A model generated the notes under the pieces. It saw nothing but the letters and a program-made list of their open reading frames with translations. It was not told the origin of the DNA and ran no database searches. The position numbers were made by a program, and so were the translations under genes. From assembly GCF_041380015.1 (NCBI RefSeq), contig NZ_CP159978.1: a stretch of DNA of 64,000 bases. One strand, written 5' to 3'. Origin of the DNA: Buchananella felis (lineage in GTDB: Bacteria > Actinomycetota > Actinomycetes > Actinomycetales > Actinomycetaceae). Shown piece by piece: positions 26,076-34,570 of this stretch. Every line of letters starts with the position of its first letter. Within the stretch, counting starts at the first letter, position 1.

Positions 26076-26213
26076 GCCGGCCCTCGGCGTGTTGGCCTTG
26101 GGTGGGGCGCTCGTCCCTTGCTCTCTACCTGGTCTTTCTGCTGGCCGGCCGGGGAGGGCGCGAGGGCGGCGGGTGTTTTCCACAAGGGGTAGATACGGCA
26201 ACGAGCCCTGGTT

Positions 26214-26219
26214 TAGGTT
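26214..26219 (+). promoter_or_regulatory. -10 element TAGGTT of a leaderless promoter
   Basis: TAGGTT lies six bases before the ATG of the lipoprotein gene, and no Shine-Dalgarno is present. Transcription would begin at the start codon. Confidence 0.5.
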
Positions 26220-26225
26220 CGATTT

Positions 26226-26936
26226 ATGGAGATCAACCCGACCCAGCAACCGGCAGTGGCCGCCACGCGCCCGGCCCGGCGGGTGGCACCACGGCTTCTC
26301 CTTGCCACCCTGGTGGCCCTTCCCCTGACCCTGGCCGCGTGCTCGACCCAGACCGAGGCGCCCCCAGCCCCGCTGCCCATGCCCAGCGTGAACACCACGG
26401 CGCCGGCGAGCGGCCAGCCCTCCGACCAATCCACCCAGGCAACACCGGTCCCATCAACCGGTGCTGCCAGCGAGACACCGCTCTTGCCGGAACAGATACA
26501 GGCGCCCGTCCCCTCGGACGTAGCGCTAGAGAACAGCGCCGACGGTGCCGAGGCCTACGCCTACTTCCTCTTTCAAGCCTGGTGGTACCTCATCAACACC
26601 CACGACCTGGACTGGTGGGACACCAACATCCCCGACTGCGACTGGAAGCACCAGATTTACTCGATCGCTGCGGAAAAGGAGCGCAGAGGGCTGCGTAACG
26701 AAACAGCAGAGATCACCCCTTACACCACAAGCAGGAAGGTGAATCCTGAAAACTCCAGCGAGTTTGCCATTACACTGCGCGCAAACGTCGGGGACATATA
26801 CGAAATATCCAAGGGTGGCACCAGGGAAATTAGCACAAAAGCAACCACCTTCGAGCTCACCGCCAGATTGGAGTACCGGGACAGCGGCTGGAAGATCGTA
26901 GGCGCAGTAAACAGCACGGTCGGAGATGAGCAGTGA
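26226..26936 (+). CDS. Predicted lipoprotein, possibly DUF6318-like
   Basis: The 236-residue protein has a lipoprotein signal: a basic N terminus, a hydrophobic stretch and the lipobox LTLAAC near residue 40. A Pro/Thr/Ser/Gln-rich linker of about 60 residues follows, then a small globular domain opening with NSADGAEAYAYFLFQAWWY and containing one further Cys (PDCDWKHQ). That opening resembles actinobacterial DUF6318 lipoproteins, but I cannot confirm it. The C-terminal two thirds are clearly less GC-rich than neighbouring genes, suggesting later acquisition. Lgt, encoded at 59781, would lipidate it. The stop overlaps the start of the next gene as GTGA. Confidence 0.7.
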   Translation: MEINPTQQPAVAATRPARRVAPRLLLATLVALPLTLAACSTQTEAPPAPLPMPSVNTTAPASGQPSDQSTQATPVPSTGAASETPLLPEQIQAPVPSDVALENSADGAEAYAYFLFQAWWYLINTHDLDWWDTNIPDCDWKHQIYSIAAEKERRGLRNETAEITPYTTSRKVNPENSSEFAITLRANVGDIYEISKGGTREISTKATTFELTARLEYRDSGWKIVGAVNSTVGDEQ

Positions 26937-27703
26937 TCTCCCCACTATTCGTTTCCTGCCTGGTCGCGTTAACTTCCCTAACCGCCAACAACTCCGAGGA
27001 CTGGACAAGCTCGATAAACAACGATTCTGGAACTGTCACCGTCACAGGTGTCTGGAATGACACGCCTTCTGACAGCGAAATTGTAGAAACCCCGATCGCG
27101 GCGTTGCCTGTGCCGTCTGTGGTTCCTACTAGGCCGCATTACTTGTGTGAGTTTGAGGACCCGGCCGAGTGCATGTGGGACTACGGGGAAAAACGCCGCC
27201 TGCCCCGCCCGTCCCCCAGCCAGGCGCCCGAGGTGGACTGGACCAGAGCGGTGACCATCCGGGAGGTCGAGTCCATCAACTTCGCCCCACCCGCAGTGAT
27301 CATGTGGCCCAACACCGGCGACGTTCTCATCAACCTACCCACCCCCGTGATGACCGACGCGGGTGAGCGGATCTACACCCTGCAGTTCACCACCGCCGAC
27401 ATCCAAGTACGCGCCACCCCGTTCGAATACACCTGGGACTTTGGCGACGGCACGGTAGAGACCGTGGACCACCCCGGCCTGCCCGACCCCCAGGCCACCT
27501 ACAAACACCAATACCTCACCCGGGCAGCCAAGAACCGCATCACCCTGACCACTTCCTGGCGCGCCGAGTTCCTCCACCCCCGCACCGGGGCCTGGATCCC
27601 CATCGAAGGCAGCGTGCAAACCGTCAGCTACTCGCGCTGGTTCACCCAGAAAATGGCCGTGCCCTTCCTGACCGACGAAGCCGAAAAACTAGACGGCCAC
27701 TAA
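26933..27703 (+). CDS. Secreted PKD-like domain protein
   Basis: The 256-residue product is translationally coupled to the lipoprotein gene through a GTGA overlap. It has a short hydrophobic N terminus (ISPLFVSCLVALTSLTA) that could be a signal peptide, although a weak one. In the C-terminal half FEYTWDFGDGTVETVDHPG followed by ATYKHQYL matches the core of a PKD (Ig-like) domain, as found in surface proteins of many actinobacteria. The two neighbouring products may act together outside the cell; the pairing of a lipoprotein with a PKD protein supports this but the role is unknown. The first 150 bases share the lower GC of the upstream gene. Confidence 0.65.
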   Translation: MISPLFVSCLVALTSLTANNSEDWTSSINNDSGTVTVTGVWNDTPSDSEIVETPIAALPVPSVVPTRPHYLCEFEDPAECMWDYGEKRRLPRPSPSQAPEVDWTRAVTIREVESINFAPPAVIMWPNTGDVLINLPTPVMTDAGERIYTLQFTTADIQVRATPFEYTWDFGDGTVETVDHPGLPDPQATYKHQYLTRAAKNRITLTTSWRAEFLHPRTGAWIPIEGSVQTVSYSRWFTQKMAVPFLTDEAEKLDGH

Positions 27704-27762
27704 CCCACCCCCACCCCCTTGTTGCACACGCCCCCTGCGGCCGGGCGGTGGTGCCGGCAGAC

Positions 27763-27805
27763 ATGTCGGTGGGGGCGATTCGCAAAGAATCGCCCCCACC
27801 GACAT
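27763..27805. terminator. Perfect 19-bp bidirectional hairpin
   Basis: Arms at 27763-27781 and 27787-27805 are fully complementary with a GCAAA loop. It separates the converging PKD gene and secG, so it can serve both. Confidence 0.8.
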
Positions 27806-27836
27806 CACCTCCGGACCGCGCCTATGCGGCCCGGGC

Positions 27837-28076
27837 TCAGAAGAGTTCGAGCACTCCAATGAGGATGATGGAGGTTACCCACACCACTGCGGTGACAACG
27901 GTGATGCGGTTGAGGTTCCGCTCGGCAACGCCGGAGGACGACATCGAGGAGGAGATGCCACCACCGAACATGTCAGAGACGCCGCCGCCCTTGCCCTTGT
28001 GCAGCAGGATGGACAGGATCAGGAAGAGGCTGGAAATGACCAGCAGCACCTTCAGCAGGATAGAAACGAAAAACAC
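27837..28076 (-). CDS. secG: Protein translocase subunit SecG
   Basis: SecG is the small third subunit of the SecYEG channel. The 79-residue protein has two transmembrane helices (about 1-20 and 50-75) around the conserved cytoplasmic loop LLHKGKGGGVSDMFGGG with SGVAERNLNRIT. A GTG at 28076 gives the usual family length; the longer frame upstream has no similarity and would place charged residues before the first helix. No clear Shine-Dalgarno precedes this start, so the exact codon is uncertain. Location after tpiA is the usual actinobacterial order, but a hairpin lies between the two genes. Confidence 0.88.
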   Translation of the reverse strand: MFFVSILLKVLLVISSLFLILSILLHKGKGGGVSDMFGGGISSSMSSSGVAERNLNRITVVTAVVWVTSIILIGVLELF

Positions 28077-28161
28077 GAGCAGACCGTTCGTACTAGCGAG
28101 CAGGGATGCCCGCGGGACTAAGCCGCGCAGACGTACCCCCCAATGATACTGGAAAGAAAGA

Positions 28162-28197
28162 GTGGGGTGGCGCACCGCTCCGGGCGCGCCACCCCAC
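28162..28197 (-). terminator. 12-bp hairpin after tpiA
   Basis: GTGGGGTGGCGC pairs perfectly with GCGCCACCCCAC, 19 bases after the tpiA stop. It shares the GTGGGGTGGC core with the hairpins at 9005 and 42183. Confidence 0.7.
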
Positions 28198-28216
28198 CAC
28201 CTGAGAGGGAGCTAGA

Positions 28217-28996
28217 TCAGGCGTTGAAGCGCGCGATCTTGGCGAACTCCTCGGCCTGCAGGGAGGCGCCGCCCACCAGGGCACCGTCCACGTCCTCCTT
28301 GGCCATGATGTCGGCAACGTTGGAGGACTTCACGGAGCCACCGTAGAGCACGCGCACCTTGGCGGCGGTCTCGGCGTCGAACAGCTCAGCCAGGCGAACA
28401 CGGATGGCGGCGCAGACCTCCTGCGCGTCCTCCGGGGTCGCCACCTCGCCGGTGCCGATCGCCCAGACGGGCTCGTAGGCAACGACGGTCTGGGCGGCCT
28501 CCTCGGCGGAGAAGTCCGCGTACATGCCGTCGATCTGAGCCAGGACGTAGGAGACCTGCTCGCCGGCCTTGCGGACGTCCAGGCCCTCGCCGCAGCACAG
28601 GATCGGGGTCATGCCGGCGGCGAGCGCCACCTTGGCCTTGGTACCGATCAGGGCGTCGGTCTCGCCGTGGTACTCGCGGCGCTCGGAGTGACCCACCACC
28701 ACGTAGGAGACACCCAGGCGGGTGAGCATGGCGGCGGAGATCTCACCGGTGTACGCGCCGGAGGCGTGCACGGAGACGTCCTGGGCGCCGTAGCGGATGG
28801 AGAGCTTGTCGGCCTCCACCAGGGTCTGCACGGAGCGGATGTCCGTGAACGGCGGAACCACCACGACCTCGACGGCGTCGTAGTCGTGGCCGGCGTCGCC
28901 CAGCGCCACGGCCAGGCCCTGCACCAGCTGGACGGCCTCGAGGTGGTCCAGGTTCATCTTCCAGTTGCCCGCCATCAGCGGCTTGCGGTTGGTCAT
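28217..28996 (-). CDS. tpiA: Triosephosphate isomerase
   Basis: TpiA interconverts dihydroxyacetone phosphate and glyceraldehyde 3-phosphate. The 259-residue TIM barrel has the catalytic residues in GNWKMN (Lys), VVGHSERR (His) and AYEPVWAIGTG (Glu), and the phosphate-binding LYGGSVK. The ATG at 28996 lies two bases beyond the end of pgk (one base gap) with GGAGG inside the pgk end, so the two genes are translated from one transcript. The upstream extension of the frame lies inside pgk and is not used. Confidence 0.97.
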   Translation of the reverse strand: MTNRKPLMAGNWKMNLDHLEAVQLVQGLAVALGDAGHDYDAVEVVVVPPFTDIRSVQTLVEADKLSIRYGAQDVSVHASGAYTGEISAAMLTRLGVSYVVVGHSERREYHGETDALIGTKAKVALAAGMTPILCCGEGLDVRKAGEQVSYVLAQIDGMYADFSAEEAAQTVVAYEPVWAIGTGEVATPEDAQEVCAAIRVRLAELFDAETAAKVRVLYGGSVKSSNVADIMAKEDVDGALVGGASLQAEEFAKIARFNA

Positions 28997-28997
28997 C

Positions 28998-30188
28998 TCA
29001 GTCCTCCAGAACAGCGATACCGGGGAGGGTCTTGCCCTCCAGCATTTCGAGGGAAGCTCCACCACCGGTGGAGATGTGGGAGAAGGTGGCCTCGTCGAAG
29101 CCCAGGCGGCGCACGGCGGCGGCGGAGTCGCCACCACCGATGACGGTGAAGGCGTCGCCCTCGCTCATCGCCTTGGCGACGGCGCGGGTGCCGCCGGCGA
29201 AGGCCTCGAATTCGAACACGCCCATGGGGCCGTTCCACACGATCGTCTTGGCATCGGCCAGCTTGGAGGCGTACAGCTCCTGGGAGGCCGGGCCGATGTC
29301 CAGGCCCATGTCCTCGGCCGGGATGGCGTCGGCGGCGACCACCTGGAACGGGGCGTCGGCGGCGAAGTGGGTGGCGGCCAGCACGTCAACCGGCAGCACG
29401 ATCTCCACGCCGTTGGCCTCGGCGGTGGCCAGGTAGCCCTTGACGGTCTCGAGCTGGTCCTCCTCCAGCAGGGACTTGCCGACCTCGTAGCCCTTGGCCT
29501 TGAGGAAGGTGTAGGCCATGCCGCCACCGATGAACAGGCGGTCGGCCTTGTCCAGCAGGTTGGCGATCACGCCCAGCTTGTCGGAGACCTTGGAGCCACC
29601 GAGAACAACGGCGTAGGGGCGCTCCGGGTCCTTGATGGCCTTGCCCAGGGACTCGATCTCCTTGAGCACCAGCAGGCCGGTCGCGGAGGGCAGCAGCTTG
29701 GCCACGTCGTAGACGGAGGCCTGCTTGCGGTGCACCACGCCGAAACCGTCGGAGACGAAAGCGTCGGCCAGCTTGGCCAGCTCGGCGGCCAGTTCCTCAC
29801 GCTCGGCGTCGACCTTGGAGGTCTCGCGAGGGTCGAAGCGGATGTTCTCCAGCAGCAGGATCTCGCCCGGGGCGAGCTCGGCGGCCAGCTTCTGAGCGGA
29901 CTCGCCAACGACGTCCTCGGCCAGGGTGACCTTGGCGTCAACGAGCTCGCCGAGGCGCTTGGCCACGGGGGCCAGGGAGTAGGCGGGGTTGACCTCGCCC
30001 TTGGGGCGGCCCAGGTGCGCGGTGACGATGACGGCGGCACCGGCCTTGAGCAGGTAGTTCAGGGTGGGCAGGGCGGCGAGGATGCGGCCGTCGTCGGTGA
30101 TGCGCTCGCCGTCCAGCGGGACGTTGAAGTCGGAGCGGACCAGCACGCGCTTGCCGGTGAGGTCGCCCAGGGTCTCGAGGGTCTTCAT
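28998..30188 (-). CDS. pgk: Phosphoglycerate kinase
   Basis: Pgk makes ATP from 1,3-bisphosphoglycerate and ADP. The 396-residue protein opens with KRVLVRSDFNVPL, contains HLGRPKGEVNP, the hinge region and the nucleotide-binding GGSKVSDKLGV, and ends with GGGDSAAAV and HISTGGGASLE. The ATG at 30188 follows GAGGAGCACA. It is the first gene of pgk-tpiA; a hairpin upstream separates it from gap, so it has its own promoter or depends on read-through. Confidence 0.97.
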   Translation of the reverse strand: MKTLETLGDLTGKRVLVRSDFNVPLDGERITDDGRILAALPTLNYLLKAGAAVIVTAHLGRPKGEVNPAYSLAPVAKRLGELVDAKVTLAEDVVGESAQKLAAELAPGEILLLENIRFDPRETSKVDAEREELAAELAKLADAFVSDGFGVVHRKQASVYDVAKLLPSATGLLVLKEIESLGKAIKDPERPYAVVLGGSKVSDKLGVIANLLDKADRLFIGGGMAYTFLKAKGYEVGKSLLEEDQLETVKGYLATAEANGVEIVLPVDVLAATHFAADAPFQVVAADAIPAEDMGLDIGPASQELYASKLADAKTIVWNGPMGVFEFEAFAGGTRAVAKAMSEGDAFTVIGGGDSAAAVRRLGFDEATFSHISTGGGASLEMLEGKTLPGIAVLED

Positions 30189-30223
30189 TGTGCTCCTCAG
30201 CTTTGAGTGGGACTGTCGATAAG

Positions 30224-30260
30224 GAAGCGGCGCCCGCGCATGGAACGTGGGCGCCGCTTC
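30224..30260 (-). terminator. 12-bp hairpin between gap and pgk
   Basis: GAAGCGGCGCCC at 30224-30235 pairs with GGGCGCCGCTTC at 30249-30260. It lies 23 bases after the gap stop codon. Confidence 0.7.
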
Positions 30261-30283
30261 AAATGCTCAGAAACCGGTCAGAA

Positions 30284-31288
30284 TCAGAGCTTGCCGCCGA
30301 TGAAGACGGTCAGGTCAACGAGACGGTTGGAGTAACCCCACTCGTTGTCGTACCAGGACACGACCTTGACCTGGTCGCCGATGACCTTGGTGAGGCCAGC
30401 GTCGAAGATGGAGGAGTGCGGGTCGGTGACGATGTCGGTGGAGACCAGCGGCTCCTCGGAGTAGGCCAGGATGCCCTTCAGCGCACCCTCGGCGGCCTCC
30501 TTGATGGCGGCGTTGACGGCCTCGACGGTGACCTCCTCACGGGCGGTGAAGGTCAGGTCGGTGGCGGAGCCGGTGGGGACCGGAACGCGCAGGGCGTAGC
30601 CGTCCAGCTTGCCCTTCAGCTGGGGCAGAACCAGGGAGACGGCCTTGGCCGCACCGGTGGAGGTGGGGGTGATGTTCAGGGCGGCGGCGCGGGCGCGACG
30701 CAGGTCCTTGTGGGGGGCGTCCAGCAGACGCTGGTCACCGGTGTAGGCGTGAACGGTGGTCATGAGGCCACGCTCGATGCCGAACTTCTCGTCCAGAACC
30801 TTGGCCATGGGGGCCAGGCAGTTGGTGGTGCAAGAAGCGTTGGAGACGATGTTGTGCTTGGCCGGGTCGTACTCCTCGTGGTTCACACCGACGACGAAGG
30901 TGGCGTCCTCGTTCTTCGCCGGGGCGGAGATGATGACCTTCTTGGCGCCGCCCTCGAGGTGGGCCTTGGCCACCTCGGCGTCGGTGAAGAAACCGGTGGA
31001 CTCGACCACGATGTCAACGTTGTGCTCGCCCCACGGGATGTTCTTGGGGTCGCGCTCGGCGAAAGCGGCGATGCGCTTGCCGTTGACGGAGATGGACTCG
31101 TCGTCGTAGGAAACCTCGGCGTCCAGGCGACCCAGGATGGAGTCGAACTTGAGCAGGTGAGCCAGGGTCTTGTTGTCCGTCAGGTCGTTGACGGCGACGA
31201 CCTCGACGTCCGCACCCTGCTCGAGAGCGGCGCGGAAGAAGTTACGGCCGATGCGGCCGAAGCCGTTGATACCAACGCGGATGGTCAC
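30284..31288 (-). CDS. gap: Glyceraldehyde-3-phosphate dehydrogenase, type I
   Basis: Gap oxidises glyceraldehyde 3-phosphate to 1,3-bisphosphoglycerate with NAD+. The 334-residue protein has the Rossmann start VGINGFGRIGRNFFRA, the active-site signature SNASCTTNCLAP with the nucleophilic Cys, and the C-terminal SWYDNEWGYSNRLVDL. The GTG start at 31288 has AGGAGGACAATC upstream. Codon use is strongly biased, as expected for a highly expressed gene. It begins the gap/pgk-tpiA block that follows whiA. Confidence 0.97.
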   Translation of the reverse strand: MTIRVGINGFGRIGRNFFRAALEQGADVEVVAVNDLTDNKTLAHLLKFDSILGRLDAEVSYDDESISVNGKRIAAFAERDPKNIPWGEHNVDIVVESTGFFTDAEVAKAHLEGGAKKVIISAPAKNEDATFVVGVNHEEYDPAKHNIVSNASCTTNCLAPMAKVLDEKFGIERGLMTTVHAYTGDQRLLDAPHKDLRRARAAALNITPTSTGAAKAVSLVLPQLKGKLDGYALRVPVPTGSATDLTFTAREEVTVEAVNAAIKEAAEGALKGILAYSEEPLVSTDIVTDPHSSIFDAGLTKVIGDQVKVVSWYDNEWGYSNRLVDLTVFIGGKL

Positions 31289-31585
31289 GATTGTCCTCCT
31301 GAAGTGCGCCAGATGGCGCGGAAGTCGTCTTTTTGGCTTGGCCCGGGTGGGGCCACCGTCCCTCTAGCCGGACGGCCAGCGTGGAACATGCCCTACGTTA
31401 CACGGATGTGGCGTGGTCGATTCGGTGCAAACGTCCCAATGTGCCGCGCAATTGCTTGCGGCGAACAGAGTTGACGCACGGTTGCGTGATGGGTTGCACG
31501 ATTTCGCAAGGCGCGTGTGCCCTATCGGTGTACGACGTTGCCGCCCGGCCTTTTCGCGGCGGGCGGTGGGTGAAATTGGCGGCCG
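31289..31585. other. gap upstream region, no gene
   Basis: This 297-bp stretch between whiA and gap must contain the gap promoter, but I see no convincing -35/-10 pair. It holds an imperfect palindrome around 31443-31462 centred on GCAATTGC with flanking CCGC/GCGG, and a variant of the dispersed word (GTACGACGTTGCCGCCC near 31530). Overlapping short frames look like noise. Confidence 0.4.
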
Positions 31586-32563
31586 TTAGTGGTCCTGGCC
31601 CTCGGGTGGGATCGCTGCGGTGGTGCCGGGAATGCCCTGTTCGTCGGCGCGCTTGTCGGCCATCGCCAGTAGGCGGCGGATGCGTCCGGCCACTGCGTCC
31701 TTGGTCAGCGGCGGCACGGTCAGGCGGCCCAGTTCCTCCAGGGAGGCCTCGGGGTGCTCCATTCGCAGGCGTCCGGCCTCTACCAGGTGGGCGGGCACGT
31801 CGCCCCCCAGGATTTCGAAGGCGCGGCCCACGCGGGCGCCGGCGGTGACGGCGGCCTGGGTGGAGCGGCGCAGGTTGGCGTCGTCGAAGTTCTGCAGCCG
31901 GTTGGCGTGGCCGCGCGCCTCGCGGGTGGAGCGGCGCTCCTCCCAGCGGTGCACGGCGTCCTTGGCGCCCATCAGGGTGAGCAGGGTGGCGATGTGGTCG
32001 CCGTCGCGGATCACCACGCGGTCCCCTCCCCTGGCCTCGCGCGCCTTGGCGGAGACGCCCACGCGCCGAGCCAGGCCCACGATTGCCAGCGCGGACTCGC
32101 CGCCGGGGCAGGTGATCTCCAGCGCGCCGGAGCGCCCGGGTTCGGTCAGGGAGCCGCGGGCCAGGAACGCGCCGCGCAGCGCGGCGATGGCCTCGGTGGT
32201 GGTGCCCGCCACGACGCGGGGCGGTAGGCCGCGCACCGGGCGGCCGTGGCGGTCGATGAGCCCGGTGGTGCGGGCCAGGTCCGCCCCCTTGGTGACGACC
32301 CGCACCACGTACCGGTTGCCCTTGCGCAGGCCGCCGTTAATCACGATCATCTCTGAGTCGACGTCGTACAGCTCCCGCAGGGCCTGGCGCAGCCGCCGGG
32401 CGGCGACGCCGGAGTCAAGCTCGGGGGCGAGCACCACGGTGCCGCCGGAGATCTGCAGTCCACCGGAGAATCGCACCAGCGCGGCCACCTCTGCCCGCAT
32501 CTCGCCGGGGCGTTCCACCTGCACGCGCGCAAGCTCGTCCTTGACTTCGACCGTCATAGACAT
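31586..32563 (-). CDS. whiA: WhiA regulator (DUF199 family)
   Basis: WhiA is a DNA-binding regulator with a LAGLIDADG-like N-terminal domain and a C-terminal helix-turn-helix; in Streptomyces it controls sporulation septation, and it is kept in non-sporulating actinobacteria. The 325-residue sequence begins MTVEVKDELARV and contains RGAFLARGSLTEP, NFDDANLRRSTQAA and the HTH region LEELGRLTVPPLTKDAVAGRIRRL. The ATG at 32563 follows GGGAACAGC. It is the last gene of rapZ-yvcK-whiA, a conserved trio. Confidence 0.95.
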   Translation of the reverse strand: MSMTVEVKDELARVQVERPGEMRAEVAALVRFSGGLQISGGTVVLAPELDSGVAARRLRQALRELYDVDSEMIVINGGLRKGNRYVVRVVTKGADLARTTGLIDRHGRPVRGLPPRVVAGTTTEAIAALRGAFLARGSLTEPGRSGALEITCPGGESALAIVGLARRVGVSAKAREARGGDRVVIRDGDHIATLLTLMGAKDAVHRWEERRSTREARGHANRLQNFDDANLRRSTQAAVTAGARVGRAFEILGGDVPAHLVEAGRLRMEHPEASLEELGRLTVPPLTKDAVAGRIRRLLAMADKRADEQGIPGTTAAIPPEGQDH

Positions 32564-32607
32564 AGAGCTGTTCCCTTCGAGCGATGAGGTACGGGACGCG
32601 ACTCGAG

Positions 32608-33540
32608 CTAACTTACTATGCCAGCGAAGGCCTCGCGGAATGCAGTAGCGAGACGTAACTCATCATGCACGGCCTGCCCGGCGGTGCCCCGCACGGGCCT
32701 GTAGATGGCGCGCGCGCCCATCTGTTCCACGCGCGCGTCGAGCGCGGCAGAACGCACCGATGGGTCGCAGATGACCACGTCGATGCGCAGGTCCGGGCTG
32801 TGTTCCTCCAGCACCGCCAGGTGATCGGCCTGGCTGAGCCCGGCCGCCTCGCCGCTGCCTGCGGACAGGTTCATCACTACGGCGCGGCGGGCGGGGGTGG
32901 TCACCAGGGCGTCGTGCAGGTCGCTGACCATCAGGTGCGGCAGCACGGAGGTGAACCAGGAGCCGGGCCCCAGCACCACCCAGTCCGCCTCCCGGACGGC
33001 GCTCAGCACGCGCTCGTCCACGGGCGGGTCGGAGGGCTCCAGCCACACCTCCTCCACGTTCTGCGTCACCGCCACGCGGGCCTGCCCGCGCACCGCGCCC
33101 ACGTCGCGCACCCGCGCCGCGATCTCCAGGGGCACGTTTGCCATCGGCATGACCCGGCCACGCGCGCCCACCAGGGCCCCGATCTGGTCGAGCGCGTCGA
33201 TGGAGTCGGTGTGCAACTGCCACAGGCCGGTGATGATGAGGTTGCCGAGGGCGTGCCCGTTGAGCGGGCCGGCGGAGGCGAAGCGGTGCTGGAGCACGTT
33301 GGCCCACTCCCGTTCCCTCGGGGCCTGCGAGCAGAGCGCGGTGAGCGCCATCCGCAGGTCACCGGGCGGCAGGCAGCCGAACTCGCCGCGCAGCCGCCCG
33401 GAGGAGCCGCCGTCGTCAGCGACCGTGACGATAGCGGTGAGCTGGTCGCTGACGTGCGTCAGCGCGCGCAGGCTCGCCGCCAGGCCGTGGCCGCCCCCAA
33501 GGGCCACCACGCTGGGGCGAGCCGTCTCCGCGCCGGTCAC
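32608..33540 (-). CDS. yvcK: Gluconeogenesis/morphogenesis factor YvcK
   Basis: YvcK/CuvA proteins bind UDP-sugars and are needed for cell shape and growth on gluconeogenic carbon sources in Gram-positives. The 310-residue CofD-like Rossmann protein starts with the nucleotide loop VVALGGGHGLAASLRAL and contains VTVADDGGSSGRLRGEFG and VLGPGSWFTSVLPHL, all diagnostic. The GTG start at 33540 overlaps the rapZ stop by one base (TAGTG), implying coupled translation. Confidence 0.93.
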   Translation of the reverse strand: MTGAETARPSVVALGGGHGLAASLRALTHVSDQLTAIVTVADDGGSSGRLRGEFGCLPPGDLRMALTALCSQAPREREWANVLQHRFASAGPLNGHALGNLIITGLWQLHTDSIDALDQIGALVGARGRVMPMANVPLEIAARVRDVGAVRGQARVAVTQNVEEVWLEPSDPPVDERVLSAVREADWVVLGPGSWFTSVLPHLMVSDLHDALVTTPARRAVVMNLSAGSGEAAGLSQADHLAVLEEHSPDLRIDVVICDPSVRSAALDARVEQMGARAIYRPVRGTAGQAVHDELRLATAFREAFAGIVS

Positions 33541-34487
33541 TACTCGCGCCCGAGGTCGCGGTGCAGCACGGTGGTGGTGAAGCCCGCCTCGCGCAGCTTC
33601 TCCCCCAGGTACTCGGTCATCGCCACGGAGCGGTGTTTGCCGCCCGTGCAGCCCACCGCGATCGTCACGTAGGGCTTGAGCTCGCTCAGGTAGCCGGCCA
33701 GCACCGGCTCCAGCGCGGACAGGTAGCGGTCGGCGAACTTGGTGGCGCCCTCCAGCCCGAGCACGTAGTCGCGCACGGGCTGGTCCTTGCCGGTGAGGTG
33801 GCGCAGCTCCGTCACCCAGTACGGGTTGGCCAGGAAACGCATGTCTACCACGTGGTCGGCGTCCAGGGGCAGCCCGTACTTGAAGCCGAAGGAGACCACT
33901 GCGACCCGCAGCGGGGAGTCCTCTCCACCCACCACCTCGCGGATGCGGCGCGCTAGGTCGTGCACCGTGAGCGAGGTGGTGTTGATGACCACGTCCGCGC
34001 GGCGGCGCAGCGGTGCCAGCAGCTCGCGCTCGGCCTTGATCGCGTCGAGCATGCGGCCGTTGCCCTGCAAGGGGTGCGGGCGGCGGTTGTACTCGTAGCG
34101 CTTGACCAGTTCCTGGTCGTCGGCGTCCAGGAAGATGATGCGGTAGTGCGTCTCCTGCTGGCGCAGCTCGTCCAGCACCGCGACGAACTCGCTGAAGAAC
34201 TCCCGGCTGCGCACGTCCACCACCACGGCCAGGCGGTGCACGCCGCCGGCGGCGGCGGTCATCATGCCGGCCATGGCGGTGATCATCCGCGGCGGCAGGT
34301 TGTCCACCACGTACCAGTCCAGGTCCTGCAACGCCATGGAGGTGCGGGTGCGCCCGGCACCGGACATGCCGGTGATGATCAGCAGCTCGGGGCGCGGCGA
34401 GGTGGAGTGAGCCGCAATGCCTTCTGCGATCGCGATTCCCTCCGGGAGGGTCTGGGGGTCGGTGTCTTCCAGCTCGTTCTCACTCAT
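33540..34487 (-). CDS. rapZ: RapZ-family nucleotide-binding protein
   Basis: RapZ (YvcJ) proteins bind nucleotides and in enterobacteria act as an RNA adaptor in amino-sugar control; the actinobacterial role is less clear. The 315-residue protein has the P-loop-like ITGMSGAGRTRTS, then DLDWYVVDNLPP, a central basic region, FGFKYGLPLDADHVVDMRFLANP and the C-terminal VAIGCTGG-type motif (IAVGCTGGKHRSV). The ATG at 34487 was preferred; only a CAAACT box six bases before it is seen and no Shine-Dalgarno, so the mRNA may be leaderless. First gene of rapZ-yvcK-whiA. Confidence 0.94.
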   Translation of the reverse strand: MSENELEDTDPQTLPEGIAIAEGIAAHSTSPRPELLIITGMSGAGRTRTSMALQDLDWYVVDNLPPRMITAMAGMMTAAAGGVHRLAVVVDVRSREFFSEFVAVLDELRQQETHYRIIFLDADDQELVKRYEYNRRPHPLQGNGRMLDAIKAERELLAPLRRRADVVINTTSLTVHDLARRIREVVGGEDSPLRVAVVSFGFKYGLPLDADHVVDMRFLANPYWVTELRHLTGKDQPVRDYVLGLEGATKFADRYLSALEPVLAGYLSELKPYVTIAVGCTGGKHRSVAMTEYLGEKLREAGFTTTVLHRDLGRE

Positions 34488-34570
34488 GACACCAGTTTGC
34501 CATGCCGTGGGCTGGATCACTGCACGCGGTCGCCCTGTGGGCGCCCCGGGGTCGGTGCGCCGCCCCGGCG

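Noticed and set aside
31443..31462. Rex-type or other operator upstream of gap
   Set aside because: The palindrome around GCAATTGC is asymmetric and does not match the Rex consensus; kept only as a note in the region entry.
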